Below the pieces are notes generated by a model. It made no database searches, was not told the origin of the DNA, and worked only from the letters and a program-made list of their open reading frames with translations. Positions 47,645 through 57,171 of a stretch of DNA of 64,000 bases are shown in pieces. The position numbers and the translations under genes were made by a program. This DNA is from Paracoccaceae bacterium (GTDB lineage Bacteria > Pseudomonadota > Alphaproteobacteria > Rhodobacterales > Rhodobacteraceae), in the NCBI GenBank assembly GCA_021648225.1, contig JAKITE010000003.1:5907-69906 (forward strand), written 5' to 3'. Position 1 is the first letter of the stretch, and each line of letters starts with the position of its first letter.

Positions 47645-48105
47645 GCGGCTTTGGCTTTTTGCCCGTCGGTCAGAATAGAATAAATTGCTGACGGATCATC
47701 GGTGGAGCGGATTTTGGCACAAATTGCCTCGTCTCGTAAAGTGCGCGACACCAATGCAAGGGCTTTTAGATGATCTGCAACCGCGCCTTTGGGGGCGAAT
47801 AACACAAAAACCAGATCTACCGGTTGCCGGTCAACCGCATCAAAATCAACCGGCGTATCAAGCCGTAAAAACAGCCCCCAGACACGGTCAATTTCAGGCA
47901 GGCGTGCATGGGGAATGGCAACACCCTGGCCCATGCCGGTCGGGCCAAGGTTTTCGCGGTCTTGCAAGGCCGTCAGGATTTCTTTGGAAGGCAATTGATA
48001 CACTTTTTCCGCCAGCAATGCGGCATCTTGCAATGCCCGCTTTTTGCTGGTTGCCTTGGCGCCGGCCAAAACAGCATCCGGCAATAGAATATCAATCAGT
48101 TCCAT
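47641..48105 (-). CDS. ptsN: PTS IIA-like nitrogen-regulatory protein PtsN (EIIA-Ntr)
   Basis: A 154-residue EIIA domain protein of the nitrogen phosphotransferase system. It takes phosphate from NPr and regulates potassium transport and other targets, not sugar uptake. The phosphorylated histidine is H66 in GVAIPHARLP. The preceding NLGPTGMGQG and VDLVFVLFAPKGAVADHLKAL are typical. It is the last gene of rnd-lptC-lptA-lptB-rpoN-hpf-ptsN. Association with rpoN and hpf is nearly universal in Proteobacteria. Confidence 0.95.
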   Translation of the reverse strand: MELIDILLPDAVLAGAKATSKKRALQDAALLAEKVYQLPSKEILTALQDRENLGPTGMGQGVAIPHARLPEIDRVWGLFLRLDTPVDFDAVDRQPVDLVFVLFAPKGAVADHLKALALVSRTLRDEAICAKIRSTDDPSAIYSILTDGQKAKAA

Positions 48106-48129
48106 CTTAACGGCCTCGACAGGGTTAGG

Positions 48130-48702
48130 TTATTTGGCGTTGCGCGGGTCTATCCAACCCACATTGCCATCTTCGCGGGTATGCACAACATTAACACCGC
48201 CGTGCTGCACATTGCGAAACACCAGCATATTTTCGCCAGATAATTCCATTTGCATTACCGCTTCGCCAACCGACAGGGTTTGCACCCTGGTTTCCATTTC
48301 AGCCACAATAATGGGCTGCAAGGATTCGGGTTCTTCTTCACTTTCGGGTGTGCTTGATAATACATAAGACGGCTCGCCAATAGATTCAATCGGGTCGATA
48401 CGGTCTTTGTGGTGGTCTTTCAGGCGGCGTTTATAACGACGCAATTGTTTTTCCATGCGCGACAGGGCGCCTTCAAAACAATCATATACATCCGCAGCGC
48501 GGCCTTTGGCCTGAGAATTCAAACCAGTGGAAAGATGCACGGAAATATCGCAAACAAATTCGTGCCCGTCTTTGGAAAAGGTCACGTTGCCCTCAACCGG
48601 GCGTTCGGAATATTTGGTGACAACCTCGGTAAGCCGATCCTCGACATGGGTGGTCAGCGCCGCCCCTACATCCAGATTTTTTCCACTAACTTGTAAACGC
48701 AT
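48130..48702 (-). CDS. hpf: ribosome hibernation-promoting factor HPF (long form)
   Basis: A 190-residue long-form HPF that pairs 70S ribosomes into inactive 100S particles in stationary phase. The N-terminal S30AE domain (residues 1-100) begins MRLQVSGKNLDVGAALTTHV. The C-terminal dimerisation domain (about 130-190) contains SVGEAVMQMELSGENMLVFRN. An AGAAGAAC ribosome site is present. It follows rpoN after 115 bases, a gap that shows no gene and may hold its own promoter. Confidence 0.95.
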   Translation of the reverse strand: MRLQVSGKNLDVGAALTTHVEDRLTEVVTKYSERPVEGNVTFSKDGHEFVCDISVHLSTGLNSQAKGRAADVYDCFEGALSRMEKQLRRYKRRLKDHHKDRIDPIESIGEPSYVLSSTPESEEEPESLQPIIVAEMETRVQTLSVGEAVMQMELSGENMLVFRNVQHGGVNVVHTREDGNVGWIDPRNAK

Positions 48703-48817
48703 GTTCTTCTCCCCGCATATGGCCGGAAATGATTATCCGGCACTGGGTTTCAATAAACAGCCCCGCGGAGCGCGGAACCTAGGAGCACACAGCCTTTATG
48801 TCAACCGGGCGCGAGGC

Positions 48818-50140
48818 CTAATTTTCGGGTTGGGTTTTGCGCCGGTTGGCGGAGGAAGGGATGCTCATGTCCTTACGATATTTGGCAATCGTCCTGCGCG
48901 CAATATCTACTCCGTCACTTCTTAAAATATTTACAATTCTGTCATCCGATAGCGGTTTTTTGTGGTTTTCTTCATCAATAAGGGATTTAATACGCGAACG
49001 AATTTCCATCGACGAATATTCGCTATTTTTGTCGATTGACAGGATTTTTGACACAAAAAAGTATTTCAGCTCAAACACACCACGTTCACAGATCAGATAT
49101 TTGCCGTTGGTAACCCGGCTGATGGTCGATTCGTGCACATTCAGCGAATCAGCAATTTGCGCCAAAGTCAGCGGTAACATCGCGGATTGACCCTGTTCAA
49201 AAAATGCAAATTGATGCTGCACAATCGCGGTGGCGGCTTTCAAAATGGTTTGGGCGCGTTGATCAAGGGCTTTGATCAACCAGTTGGCGGATTGTTCGCA
49301 ATCATGGGCAAAAATCAGGGCTTTGTCGTCTTTGGCAGCAATTTCGGCGGCATATTCATGGTTTACCAAAACCCGGGGCAAGGCCGAGGTAACCAGTTCC
49401 ACCCGCCAAACGCCCATGGCGGTGCGTTTTACCTGCACATCGGGATGGGATTCCTGTACCGGAGATTGCGAAAACCCCGATGCAGGGCGCGGATTCAGAC
49501 GCCGGATTTCTGCCAGAATTTCAGCCGTTTCCGGCCCGCCTTCGCCGATAATCGCACCAATTGCGGCTGCATCATTTTTGGCCACCAAGGGCAGGTTTTC
49601 CAGCACCATTTCCATGACCGGATCAAACCGGTTGCTGTCAACCAGTTGCAGCCGCAAGCATTCTTTCAGGCTGCGTGCGCCAATACCGGCGGGTTCGCAG
49701 GCGTGCACCAGCATCAATGCTGATTCGACATCGCTGGTTTTTGCGTTTAGCCGGTCCGCCAGCTCAAATACCGGCGCGGATAAATAGCCGTTTTCGTCTA
49801 GCTCCCCGATCAGGTTCATCGCCAGATTTTTGTGGGCTTGCGGTGCGGCCATTAAGGAAATCTGGCCAGATAACACATCAATCAGGCTTTGTTTGGCTGA
49901 AATCAGATCTACCGGATCAAAATCCAGCGCGGGTGCTGAACCACTGTTTGGCCCTGAAAGTATTGGCCGGTCCACCGGGGGGGTTTCCAGTTCCAGCAGC
50001 GGGTTTTTTTCGACCTCTTCTTCAAGAAGCTTTTTCAGATCAAGCTGGTTGAGCTGCAATATTTCAATGGCCTGACGCAGTTGTGGCGTCATCGACAGGC
50101 GTTGGCCCTGTTTTAGAACAATGCTTTGCTTTAATGCCAT
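48818..50140 (-). CDS. rpoN: RNA polymerase sigma-54 factor RpoN
   Basis: A 440-residue sigma-54. The glutamine-rich activator-interacting N terminus is KQSIVLKQGQRLSMTPQLRQ and continues AIEILQLNQLDLKKLLEEEV. The core-binding domain follows. The helix-turn-helix is LAQIADSLNVHESTISRVTN. The RpoN box ARRTIAKYRKDMSIPSSANRR at the C terminus reads the -24 element. It is somewhat shorter than E. coli RpoN (477), mainly from a reduced acidic region II, which is common in alphaproteobacteria. It lies downstream of lptB. Confidence 0.96.
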   Translation of the reverse strand: MALKQSIVLKQGQRLSMTPQLRQAIEILQLNQLDLKKLLEEEVEKNPLLELETPPVDRPILSGPNSGSAPALDFDPVDLISAKQSLIDVLSGQISLMAAPQAHKNLAMNLIGELDENGYLSAPVFELADRLNAKTSDVESALMLVHACEPAGIGARSLKECLRLQLVDSNRFDPVMEMVLENLPLVAKNDAAAIGAIIGEGGPETAEILAEIRRLNPRPASGFSQSPVQESHPDVQVKRTAMGVWRVELVTSALPRVLVNHEYAAEIAAKDDKALIFAHDCEQSANWLIKALDQRAQTILKAATAIVQHQFAFFEQGQSAMLPLTLAQIADSLNVHESTISRVTNGKYLICERGVFELKYFFVSKILSIDKNSEYSSMEIRSRIKSLIDEENHKKPLSDDRIVNILRSDGVDIARRTIAKYRKDMSIPSSANRRKTQPEN

Positions 50141-50170
50141 TTTACGCTTTCATCAGCGCAAAACCTTGCG

Positions 50171-50920
50171 CTAAATTCTAAATTGTTCGCCCAGATATAC
50201 CCGTCGAACATTGTCATCCTGCACTACCTCTGCGGGAGTTCCGCTCATTAATACGACACCGTCGTGCAGAATATAAGCCCGATCGACGATCTCTAAGGTC
50301 TCTCTTACATTATGATCGGTTATCAAAACTCCAATACCGCGATCTTTTAAATGGGCAACAAGTTCACGAATTTCGTTAACCGCGATTGGGTCCACCCCGG
50401 CAAACGGCTCATCAAGCAGCACATATTTGGGCTGGCTGGCCAGACAGCGCGCGATTTCAACGCGGCGGCGTTCGCCACCCGACAGGGAAAGTGCCGAGGC
50501 ACGGCGCAGGTGGGTAATGGAAAACTCCGCCAGCAATTCATCCAGCTTTTGTTGGCGTTTGCCTTTGTCTTTGATAGATAATTCAAGTATCGCGCGGATA
50601 TTATCCTCAACAGAAAGCCCGCGAAAAATCGAGGCTTCTTGCGGTAAATAGCCAATGCCCAGTTTGGCACGGCGATACATCGGCATATAGGTCACCTCTA
50701 CCCCGTCAACCGATACGCTGCCGGAATCGGGGTTAACCAGCCCTGCGATCGAATAAAAACAGGTGGTCTTGCCCGCGCCATTGGGGCCAAGCAGGGCGAC
50801 AACCTCGCCCTGATGCAGTTCAATCGAGACATCCCGCAATACCGGTTTGCGCTTATACGCCTTGGAGATGTTGCGAATCACCAAGCCGCCATCGCCTTTT
50901 GTCAGGGTCAGGTCAGGCAT
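50171..50920 (-). CDS. lptB: LPS export ABC transporter ATP-binding protein LptB
   Basis: A 249-residue cytoplasmic ATPase that powers lipopolysaccharide transport by LptB2FGC. Walker A is LLGPNGAGKTTCFYSIAGL. The signature is ALSLSGGERRRVEIARCL, Walker B is YVLLDEPFAGVDPIAVNEI, and the H-loop is LITDHNV. The C-terminal HDGVVLMSGTPAEVVQDDNV with VRRVYLGEQF is LptB-specific. It shares one base with lptA upstream. Assignment is secure from sequence and context. Confidence 0.97.
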   Translation of the reverse strand: MPDLTLTKGDGGLVIRNISKAYKRKPVLRDVSIELHQGEVVALLGPNGAGKTTCFYSIAGLVNPDSGSVSVDGVEVTYMPMYRRAKLGIGYLPQEASIFRGLSVEDNIRAILELSIKDKGKRQQKLDELLAEFSITHLRRASALSLSGGERRRVEIARCLASQPKYVLLDEPFAGVDPIAVNEIRELVAHLKDRGIGVLITDHNVRETLEIVDRAYILHDGVVLMSGTPAEVVQDDNVRRVYLGEQFRI

Positions 50921-51426
50921 TATTCGTTGACCGTGGTCTGGAAAATGGTTTGAACGCGGCCTTCCATTACGGCGGTTCCGGCGTTCAGATCAATGCGTAA
51001 TCGTTCGCCAGACAGGGCATTCGGGCCTTGGGTTAAAATGACATTGCCTTCCATTAATAGATTGCCATCCTCGATTTCATAGATGGCAGTATCCGATTCG
51101 GCGGCTTCTCCGCCGCTGGTGAACACCACATTGCCGTTGGCACGAAGGGCGCGGATGGCACCAATGGCGGCATCTTCTCCGGTGGCATAAAGCACCTCTA
51201 CGCGGTCTGCCGACAGGCGCAATTCGCTAATGCCAATTACCACATTACCGATAAATACCGCTGAATTTTCGCCCTGATCAATTTCCAGACCGTCAGCCGA
51301 GACCTCTACGGTTTGGGCTTCGCCTTTGGGAAGACCGGCAAAAGGCACCTGTGCGCCCTGCGCCAAAGCCGGATTTGAAAACATGGAAAATACCAGTGCC
51401 GCCACGGCAATTAAACCAACTCTCAT
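50920..51426 (-). CDS. lptA: LPS transport periplasmic protein LptA
   Basis: A 168-residue periplasmic bridge protein (OstA/LptA domain) that carries lipopolysaccharide between LptC and LptD. The signal peptide is residues 1-22 (MRVGLIAVAALVFSMFSNPALA). Repeated beta strands follow, including SADGLEIDQGENSAVFIGNV and IYEIEDGNLLMEGNVILTQG, the jelly-roll groove pattern. Start ATG is 12 bases after lptC. Lengths of family members vary, and 168 is normal. Confidence 0.93.
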   Translation of the reverse strand: MRVGLIAVAALVFSMFSNPALAQGAQVPFAGLPKGEAQTVEVSADGLEIDQGENSAVFIGNVVIGISELRLSADRVEVLYATGEDAAIGAIRALRANGNVVFTSGGEAAESDTAIYEIEDGNLLMEGNVILTQGPNALSGERLRIDLNAGTAVMEGRVQTIFQTTVNE

Positions 51427-51438
51427 AAATTCCCGACC

Positions 51439-52047
51439 CTATTCTGCTGTATCCAGCGTGACCTTAACGGATTTTTCAAAACTTAGCACCCGATTTCCGT
51501 TGCTGCCAGCCCCGACGCTGGAAATACGGAAAATTTCCGCCGAGATATGACCCAGCGGGCCGTCGGCCTCGATCATTTCACCGGAAATATAGCCGGTTTC
51601 CAGATTGGCGGTCAGGGTTTTAAGGGTGCCGTCATAGCCATCAGAGGTAATAATGCGCGCGCCATCGGGAAAAACCAGCAATTGTTCTCCCATCAGGATT
51701 TCGGCAGTATCGGCGATGATTTCAACGGAAATTCCCGAGGTAAAATCAAAATTGCTAACCAGATTACTGGCGATAATCCGTTGCAAATCCTGTGATTCCG
51801 GCTCAATCCGTTCTGCATTCAGGCTGAATATATCACCATCGGCAGTTTTGCCGTTGATCTGCGGGTTATCCAGAAAACTGCCGCTTTCCAGCGCGTCGAA
51901 TTCGGCCTGTGAAAAGGTAAAACCGGGATCGAACCCATCGTCTTTGGTGATCAGAAAAACCGTTCCCAACACCGCCAAAGCCATAAGCGGCAAGATAATT
52001 TTCAAAAGCCCGATCATCCGGGTATAGGTATGGTGTTTCATCGCCAT
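51439..52047 (-). CDS. lptC: LPS export system protein LptC
   Basis: A 202-residue inner-membrane protein with one N-terminal transmembrane helix (about residues 11-31, IGLLKIILPLMALAVLGTVF) and a periplasmic beta domain. It receives LPS from LptFG and passes it to LptA. INGKTADGDIFSLNAERIEP and DGYDGTLKTLTANLETGYIS are typical strands. The ATG at 52047 comes one base after the rnd stop. An in-frame ATG two codons later is also possible. The 24-codon longer start is rejected since it lies within rnd. Confidence 0.9.
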   Translation of the reverse strand: MAMKHHTYTRMIGLLKIILPLMALAVLGTVFLITKDDGFDPGFTFSQAEFDALESGSFLDNPQINGKTADGDIFSLNAERIEPESQDLQRIIASNLVSNFDFTSGISVEIIADTAEILMGEQLLVFPDGARIITSDGYDGTLKTLTANLETGYISGEMIEADGPLGHISAEIFRISSVGAGSNGNRVLSFEKSVKVTLDTAE

Positions 52048-52048
52048 G

Positions 52049-52660
52049 TTAATGCGAGAAAATATCCACATCCGGCCAGCCAGCCAGATCAAGCGCGGCG
52101 CGGTGCGGCAGGAAATCAAAACAGGCGGCGGCCATATCGGTGCGGTCTTCGCGTGCCAGCATGATATCCAGCGCTGATTTCAGCTTGTGCAGATACAAAA
52201 CATCCGATGCCGCATAGGCAAGCTGGGCTTTGGTCAGCGTTTCCGCCCCCCAATCGCTGCTTTGTTGTTGTTTGGAAATATCGGTGGCCAGAATTTCCTG
52301 AAGCAGATTTTTCAGCCCGTGCCGGTCGGTATAGGTGCGCACCAGTTTCGAGGCGATTTTGGTGCAATAAACCGGTGCGGTAACCGCACCAAACCGGTGC
52401 AGCATGACCGCAATGTCAAACCGGCCAAAATGGAACAGTTTCAGCACATTCGGGTTGGTAAGCATGGCGACCAGATTGGGGGCCTCGGTTTGGGTTTGGG
52501 AAATTTGCACCATATGGGCATTGCCGTCGCCGCTGGATAATTGCACAAGGCAAAGCCGGTCTCGATGCGGGTGCAGCCCCATGGTTTCGCAATCAATTGC
52601 GACAATTTTGCCAAGGTCCAGATCATCCGGCAGGTCGTTTTTATGCAGAAAATTAGCCAT
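52049..52660 (-). CDS. rnd: ribonuclease D
   Basis: A 203-residue DEDDy 3'-5' exoribonuclease that matures tRNA and other RNAs. VAIDCETMGLHPHRDRLCLVQL carries the first acidic pair. LFHFGRFDIAVMLHRFGA carries the second motif, and LAYAASDVLYLHKLK carries the YxxxD motif of the Y-type. It lacks the two HRDC domains of E. coli RNase D, the usual short form in alphaproteobacteria. It is the first gene of the lpt-rpoN operon. Confidence 0.93.
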   Translation of the reverse strand: MANFLHKNDLPDDLDLGKIVAIDCETMGLHPHRDRLCLVQLSSGDGNAHMVQISQTQTEAPNLVAMLTNPNVLKLFHFGRFDIAVMLHRFGAVTAPVYCTKIASKLVRTYTDRHGLKNLLQEILATDISKQQQSSDWGAETLTKAQLAYAASDVLYLHKLKSALDIMLAREDRTDMAAACFDFLPHRAALDLAGWPDVDIFSH

Positions 52661-52721
52661 ATCACCCTCAAAAACTATACCCCTTTGTTATAGGGACATC
52701 TTACCCAAGAAAACCACTATT

Positions 52722-53741
52722 TCAGCGGTGGGCGGATTTTGACATCAACACCAGTGGCACAAACGCGCTAAGGAAAAATAACCGCGCCACATGGTGAAAC
52801 GCCACAAAAGCCGGATCCGCGCCAACAACCCCTGCCATGGCCACCATGGTTTCCAACCCGCCCGGCGCCAGCGCAATAATCAGCCAGATCAGCGGCAGGC
52901 CGGTAAGCTGTGAAACCAGCATCGCGGTAAGTATCGCCAGACTTAGCCCGACAAAGGTAATGGCAATACCTGCAAAAGCCGCCTCGCGCAGCATCTTTTT
53001 GCTAACGCCGCTAAAGCGGGTGCCAATCAGGGTGCCCATCATGATAAATGCCGCCGAAGAAAGCCAGACCGGCAGGTTGCCCGGCGTAAGCCCCGCGCCA
53101 TGGCCGACCGAGGACAAAATCATACCGCCCAACAAATAAGCGGCTGGAACTTGCAATTTTAGCAATATTCTACCAAGCACAAAGGCCAAAACAGCCAGTA
53201 TCAGTAAATTAGCCACAGAAATATCGGCGCCATATGGTGCGCGCATGGTCATATCCGCATCGGTAAATACCGCAATCGCCACCGGCACCAGTAAGGTCAG
53301 GATCAATATTCGCATGGATTGAATGACGGATACTATTGCGGTATTTGCGCCAATATCAGTGCTGAAACTAAGCACATAGCTAAGATGCCCGGGGGTTGCG
53401 GCCAGTAATCCGGTTTGGCGATCCATGCCAAACCAGCGTTTGAACATCCAGCCGCCCAGCACCATGATCAGGGCAACGCTGATAGACATGGCAATCAGGC
53501 TAATTGGCCATTTTCCGGCCTCGTCCAGAATTTCGGGGGTAACGCTGGTGCCCAGAACCAGACCAATCACCAGAAATACCGTATCGCGCAACCTGTCAGG
53601 CATTACGGTTTTCAGGCCCAAAAGCCCGGCAACCGAAACAAAACTGGCAGGGCCGGTTAAAAAAGGTGCAGGCACCCCCAGAAACCACGCAAGTGCTGCG
53701 CCAAGCCCGCCAACTGCAATGGTTTGAAATAAAATTCGCAT
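52722..53741 (-). CDS. AbrB family membrane transporter-like protein
   Basis: A 339-residue integral membrane protein of the AbrB family (named after ammonia-monooxygenase-like annotations; true function unknown, possibly a permease). Two similar halves each have about five spans. Family stretches include FLGVPAPFLTGPASFVSVAG, TPGHLSYVLSFSTDIGANTA, VPAAYLLGGMILSSVGHG, and LIWLIIALAPGGLETMVAMA. The ATG at 53741 begins directly with the first helix and was preferred to the ATG at 53774. It diverges from glpK. Confidence 0.85.
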   Translation of the reverse strand: MRILFQTIAVGGLGAALAWFLGVPAPFLTGPASFVSVAGLLGLKTVMPDRLRDTVFLVIGLVLGTSVTPEILDEAGKWPISLIAMSISVALIMVLGGWMFKRWFGMDRQTGLLAATPGHLSYVLSFSTDIGANTAIVSVIQSMRILILTLLVPVAIAVFTDADMTMRAPYGADISVANLLILAVLAFVLGRILLKLQVPAAYLLGGMILSSVGHGAGLTPGNLPVWLSSAAFIMMGTLIGTRFSGVSKKMLREAAFAGIAITFVGLSLAILTAMLVSQLTGLPLIWLIIALAPGGLETMVAMAGVVGADPAFVAFHHVARLFFLSAFVPLVLMSKSAHR

Positions 53742-53815
53742 ATCCGGTTTCTTAAAAATTTGACAATCCGGCAATTAGTTTTCAAAAATACCGAAAGCCA
53801 AGGAGTTTTCCAACC

Positions 53816-55294
53816 ATGCAATATATTCTGGCAATTGATCAAGGCACCACATCCAGCCGTGCCATTATTTTTGATGATAAAATGCAAATTGTTGATACCG
53901 ATCAGCAAGAATTCCGGCAGATTTTCCCGCATTCCGGCTGGGTCGAACATGATCCTGCGGAAATTTGGGCTTCCGTGCTGCAAACCTGTCGTGATGTGAT
54001 TGAAAAAACCGGGATTTCCGCCAATGATATTGCGGCGCTGGGCATTACCAACCAACGTGAAACCACCATTGTCTGGGATAAAACCACCGGCGAGCCGATA
54101 TATAATGCCATCGTCTGGCAAGACCGGCGCACGGCTGATAATTGCCACAAGCTGCGCGAGGCGGGCCATGAAGAAATGGTTACCGACAAAACAGGATTGC
54201 TGCTGGACCCGTATTTTTCCGGCACCAAGCTGAACTGGCTGTTGGAAAATGTTGATGGGGCGCGGGTGCGGGCCGAGGCGGGGGAATTGCTGTTTGGCAC
54301 CATTGACAGTTTTTTGATCTGGAAGCTGACCGGAAACCATTTTACCGATGCCACCAATGCCGCACGCACCTTATTATATGATATCCGCAAAGGCTGCTGG
54401 AGCCGCGAGATTTGTGATTTGCTGAATATCCCGATGCAAATGCTGCCGCAGGTCAAGGATTGCGCGGCTGATTTCGGCGTGATTCCCGCTGGTGTTCTGG
54501 GGGCTGAAATTCCGATTTCAGGCGTGGCGGGGGATCAACAAGCCGCCACCATCGGGCAGGCTTGTTTTAGCCCCGGCATGATGAAATCAACCTATGGCAC
54601 CGGCTGTTTTGCATTGCTGAATACCGGCGATACTTTGGTAAAATCCAAAAACCGGATGCTGGGCACCATTGCTTATCAACTGGATGGCAAGGTTACCTAT
54701 GCGCTGGAAGGATCTATTTTTATTGCCGGTGCGGTGGTGCAATGGCTGCGCGACGGATTGAAAATTATTGAAAATGCCGGCGAAACCCAGGCAATGGCCG
54801 AGGCCTCGGACCCAACCCAATCGGTCATAATCGTGCCTGCATTCACCGGCCTTGGCGCGCCCTATTGGAACGCGGAATGTCGCGGCGCGGTCTATGGGCT
54901 AACCCGCAATTCAGGCCCTGATGAATTTGCCCGTGCTGCACTGGAAAGCGTCGGCTTTCAAACCCGCGATCTGCTGGATGCCATGATGCAGGATTGGCAG
55001 GGTTCGGGTGAAAATGTGCTGCGGGTTGATGGGGGCCTTAGCGCAAATAACTGGGCCATGCAGTTTTTGTCAGATATCATCGGGGCCAAGGTTGACCGGC
55101 CGCATGTGTTGGAAACCACCGCGCTGGGCGCGGCATGGCTGGCGGGAATGCGGGCCGGAATTTACCCTGACCAAGCAGGGTTTGCCAAAAGCTGGGCATT
55201 GCAAACCAGATTCGTGCCGAAAATGGCAAAGCCTGAACAAAAAACCAGATATGACGCATGGCAAAGGGCGGTTCGGGCGACATTGGCGGTTTGA
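53816..55294 (+). CDS. glpK: glycerol kinase
   Basis: A 492-residue FGGY kinase that phosphorylates glycerol to sn-glycerol 3-phosphate. [20 protein letters not shown] is the ATP phosphate-binding start. [13 protein letters not shown] and [20 protein letters not shown] are glycerol kinase signatures. [25 protein letters not shown] and [20 protein letters not shown] are also conserved, and [20 protein letters not shown] ends the C-terminal domain. Full length. No glpF or glpD is nearby. AAGGAG precedes the ATG. Confidence 0.97.
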   Translation: MQYILAIDQGTTSSRAIIFDDKMQIVDTDQQEFRQIFPHSGWVEHDPAEIWASVLQTCRDVIEKTGISANDIAALGITNQRETTIVWDKTTGEPIYNAIVWQDRRTADNCHKLREAGHEEMVTDKTGLLLDPYFSGTKLNWLLENVDGARVRAEAGELLFGTIDSFLIWKLTGNHFTDATNAARTLLYDIRKGCWSREICDLLNIPMQMLPQVKDCAADFGVIPAGVLGAEIPISGVAGDQQAATIGQACFSPGMMKSTYGTGCFALLNTGDTLVKSKNRMLGTIAYQLDGKVTYALEGSIFIAGAVVQWLRDGLKIIENAGETQAMAEASDPTQSVIIVPAFTGLGAPYWNAECRGAVYGLTRNSGPDEFARAALESVGFQTRDLLDAMMQDWQGSGENVLRVDGGLSANNWAMQFLSDIIGAKVDRPHVLETTALGAAWLAGMRAGIYPDQAGFAKSWALQTRFVPKMAKPEQKTRYDAWQRAVRATLAV

Positions 55295-55367
55295 CGCGGG
55301 TTTTTTAGCCATCATTGGTTTCAGGCACTTGAATTTCTGATGGAAAACCCCGATATTCCGTGGGATT

Positions 55368-55388
55368 ACACATCAATCGATGTGTTTT
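55368..55388 (+). terminator. weak terminator-like hairpin after glpK
   Basis: ACACATC (55368-55374) and GATGTGT (55379-55385) pair over 7 bases around AATC and are followed by TTT. It lies between glpK and the Bax1-I gene. It could instead be an operator for the latter. Confidence 0.4.
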
Positions 55389-55412
55389 GATATTAATATT
55401 TGGAGGGTCACA

Positions 55413-56180
55413 ATGGCCGATAATCAAACAGTTCGCCGCGCCGGTTCTGTCACCCGCTCGGCAGAAATCGACGCCGGGCTGCGCGCCCATATGAACAAGG
55501 TTTACGGGCTGATGTCCGTTGCCATGATCGTGACCGGTCTGGTTGCCTATTTTGTAGGCAGCGATCTTAACGCGGCTATGAATGGCCAGGAAACGCGGTT
55601 TTTGTCTTATGGCATGATTAACACCATGTTCTCATCGCCGACGGTTTACATTATTATGTTTGCCCCATTGGCGATGGTGTTTTTGTTTGGCGCTGCGGTT
55701 AACCGTATGTCACAGGCTGGCGCGCAAGCTTTCTTTTATGTGTTTGCGGGCTTGATGGGCCTGTCTATCAGCTCCATCTTTGCCATCTATACCGGTTATT
55801 CGATTGCGAGCACGTTTTTTATAACCTCGATCGCTTTTGCCGGGCTTAGCATGTATGGCTATACCACCAAAAAAGACATTTCCGGTTGGGGCAGCTTTTT
55901 GATCATGGGTGTGATTGGCCTGATTGTGGCGATGATTGTGAATATATTTCTGCAAAGCCCTGCCATTCAGTTTGCCATATCGTCTTTGGGTGTGCTGATT
56001 TTTGCCGGCCTTACCGCCTATGACACGCAAAAAATCAAAACCCAGTATTTGCAAGTGCGCGGCCACCCTGATGGCGAAGCAATTGCAGGCAAGATGGCCA
56101 TTCAGGGCGCGCTGCGGCTTTATCTGGATTTCATCAATCTGTTTATGTTCCTGCTGCACTTTTTGGGCAACCGCAACTAG
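55413..56180 (+). CDS. Bax inhibitor-1/YccA family membrane protein
   Basis: A 255-residue integral membrane protein of the BI-1 (TMBIM) family. Seven spans are visible, the first near residues 30-49 (VYGLMSVAMIVTGLVAYFVG). The YccA-like signature AFFYVFAGLMGLSISSIFAI and the C-terminal GALRLYLDFINLFMFLLHFL are characteristic. E. coli relatives YccA and YbhL interact with the FtsH protease or act in calcium/proton leak. The start with TGGAGGGTC upstream is clear, and a strong terminator follows. Confidence 0.93.
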   Translation: MADNQTVRRAGSVTRSAEIDAGLRAHMNKVYGLMSVAMIVTGLVAYFVGSDLNAAMNGQETRFLSYGMINTMFSSPTVYIIMFAPLAMVFLFGAAVNRMSQAGAQAFFYVFAGLMGLSISSIFAIYTGYSIASTFFITSIAFAGLSMYGYTTKKDISGWGSFLIMGVIGLIVAMIVNIFLQSPAIQFAISSLGVLIFAGLTAYDTQKIKTQYLQVRGHPDGEAIAGKMAIQGALRLYLDFINLFMFLLHFLGNRN

Positions 56181-56200
56181 GCAGATAAAGACATGCAATA

Positions 56201-56234
56201 AAAAAAGGCCTGAGGGAAACCTCAGGCCTTTTTT
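56201..56234. terminator. strong bidirectional terminator
   Basis: AAAAAAGGCCTGAGG (56201-56215) and CCTCAGGCCTTTTTT (56220-56234) form a perfect 15-bp stem with a GAAA tetraloop. It has A- and T-runs at both ends, so it serves the Bax1-I gene on one side and rpmG on the other. Confidence 0.95.
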
Positions 56235-56254
56235 ATTTAACAGTTGGTCAAAAT

Positions 56255-56422
56255 CTATTTGATTTTGCCTTCTTTATATTCGACATGTTTGCGCGCCACC
56301 GGATCATATTTGTTTTTGACCATTTTTTCGGTCATGGTGCGTGCGTTCTTTTTGGCCACATAAAAGTGGCCGGTTCCCGCGCTTGAATTCAGGCGGATTT
56401 TAATTGTTGCTGGCTTCGCCAT
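56255..56422 (-). CDS. rpmG: 50S ribosomal protein L33
   Basis: A 55-residue L33, found by reading the minus strand. It starts [20 protein letters not shown], continues [15 protein letters not shown] and ends [11 protein letters not shown]. It lacks the CxxC pairs of the zinc-binding form (C+), as usual in alphaproteobacteria. A clear GGAGA ribosome site lies 8 bases upstream, and it ends just before the strong terminator. DUF983, Nudix and rpmG read in the same direction and may form one transcript. Confidence 0.95.
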   Translation of the reverse strand: MAKPATIKIRLNSSAGTGHFYVAKKNARTMTEKMVKNKYDPVARKHVEYKEGKIK

Positions 56423-56514
56423 TGGTCATTCTCCGAAACGGGGGGCAGATTGCCCGAAATTCTTGAATTGGCCTTCTATACCCCTGCGGCCCAGAGTCAA
56501 GTGCCAAGCGGTTT

Positions 56515-57135
56515 TTATGCGCTTAAAAGGCTGAAACGGGACTGGCCACCATCATGCCGGAAAAACGGCACATCATGGCGGTGGTTCGGGTTTTGGGTTA
56601 TGCTGATTACCTCTGATAAAACCACCTCGGTAATAAAGGGAAGATCCAGCGATTTTGCCTCAGCCAGATCTATCCAATGCAGGTGGCTCAGCTCATCCGA
56701 GGCATTGGAAAAATCATCCAGATTTGTGTTAATACCCGCCGCATCCCCCAGAAAAAATCGTGCATCAAACCGGCGCGGCCGGCCCGGCGGGGTAATGGCG
56801 CGAAAAATAAACCGGAAGGTGTTTTCTTGTGGCAACAACATCAGGCCGGTTTCCTCAGCCAATTCACGCAAAGCAGCTGTGCAAAGCGCCTGCGCCGCGC
56901 CTTTCGGGCTGTTCTGGCCAAGCAATGTAGCGGTTTTTGCATCAATTTCAACCGGTGGCGCAGTGTAATCTTCGGCATCGACCGCGCCACCGGGAAACAC
57001 AAATTTATTGGGCATAAATACGGCCTTAGAACCGCGCTGGCCCATTAAAACCTGTGGGTGGGGTTTGTCATGGCGCAGTAAAATAATGGTAGCGGCATCG
57101 CGGATGATTTTGGCTTTGTCGATTTCGGATGTCAT
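56515..57135 (-). CDS. NUDIX hydrolase
   Basis: A 206-residue Nudix protein. The Nudix helix is visible as ALRELAEETGLML, preceded by FVFPGGAVDAED. The spacing between the glycine and REL is interrupted by an insertion (DYTAPPVEIDAKTATLLGQN), as in the CoA pyrophosphatase-like/RppH-unlike subgroup of alphaproteobacteria. Pyrophosphate in a nucleoside-diphosphate-X substrate is cleaved; the substrate is unknown. It sits 36 bases after DUF983 and before rpmG. Confidence 0.88.
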   Translation of the reverse strand: MTSEIDKAKIIRDAATIILLRHDKPHPQVLMGQRGSKAVFMPNKFVFPGGAVDAEDYTAPPVEIDAKTATLLGQNSPKGAAQALCTAALRELAEETGLMLLPQENTFRFIFRAITPPGRPRRFDARFFLGDAAGINTNLDDFSNASDELSHLHWIDLAEAKSLDLPFITEVVLSEVISITQNPNHRHDVPFFRHDGGQSRFSLLSA

Positions 57136-57171
57136 GGGGCCAGTATGGGGATAGCGGATCAGACTGTCCAG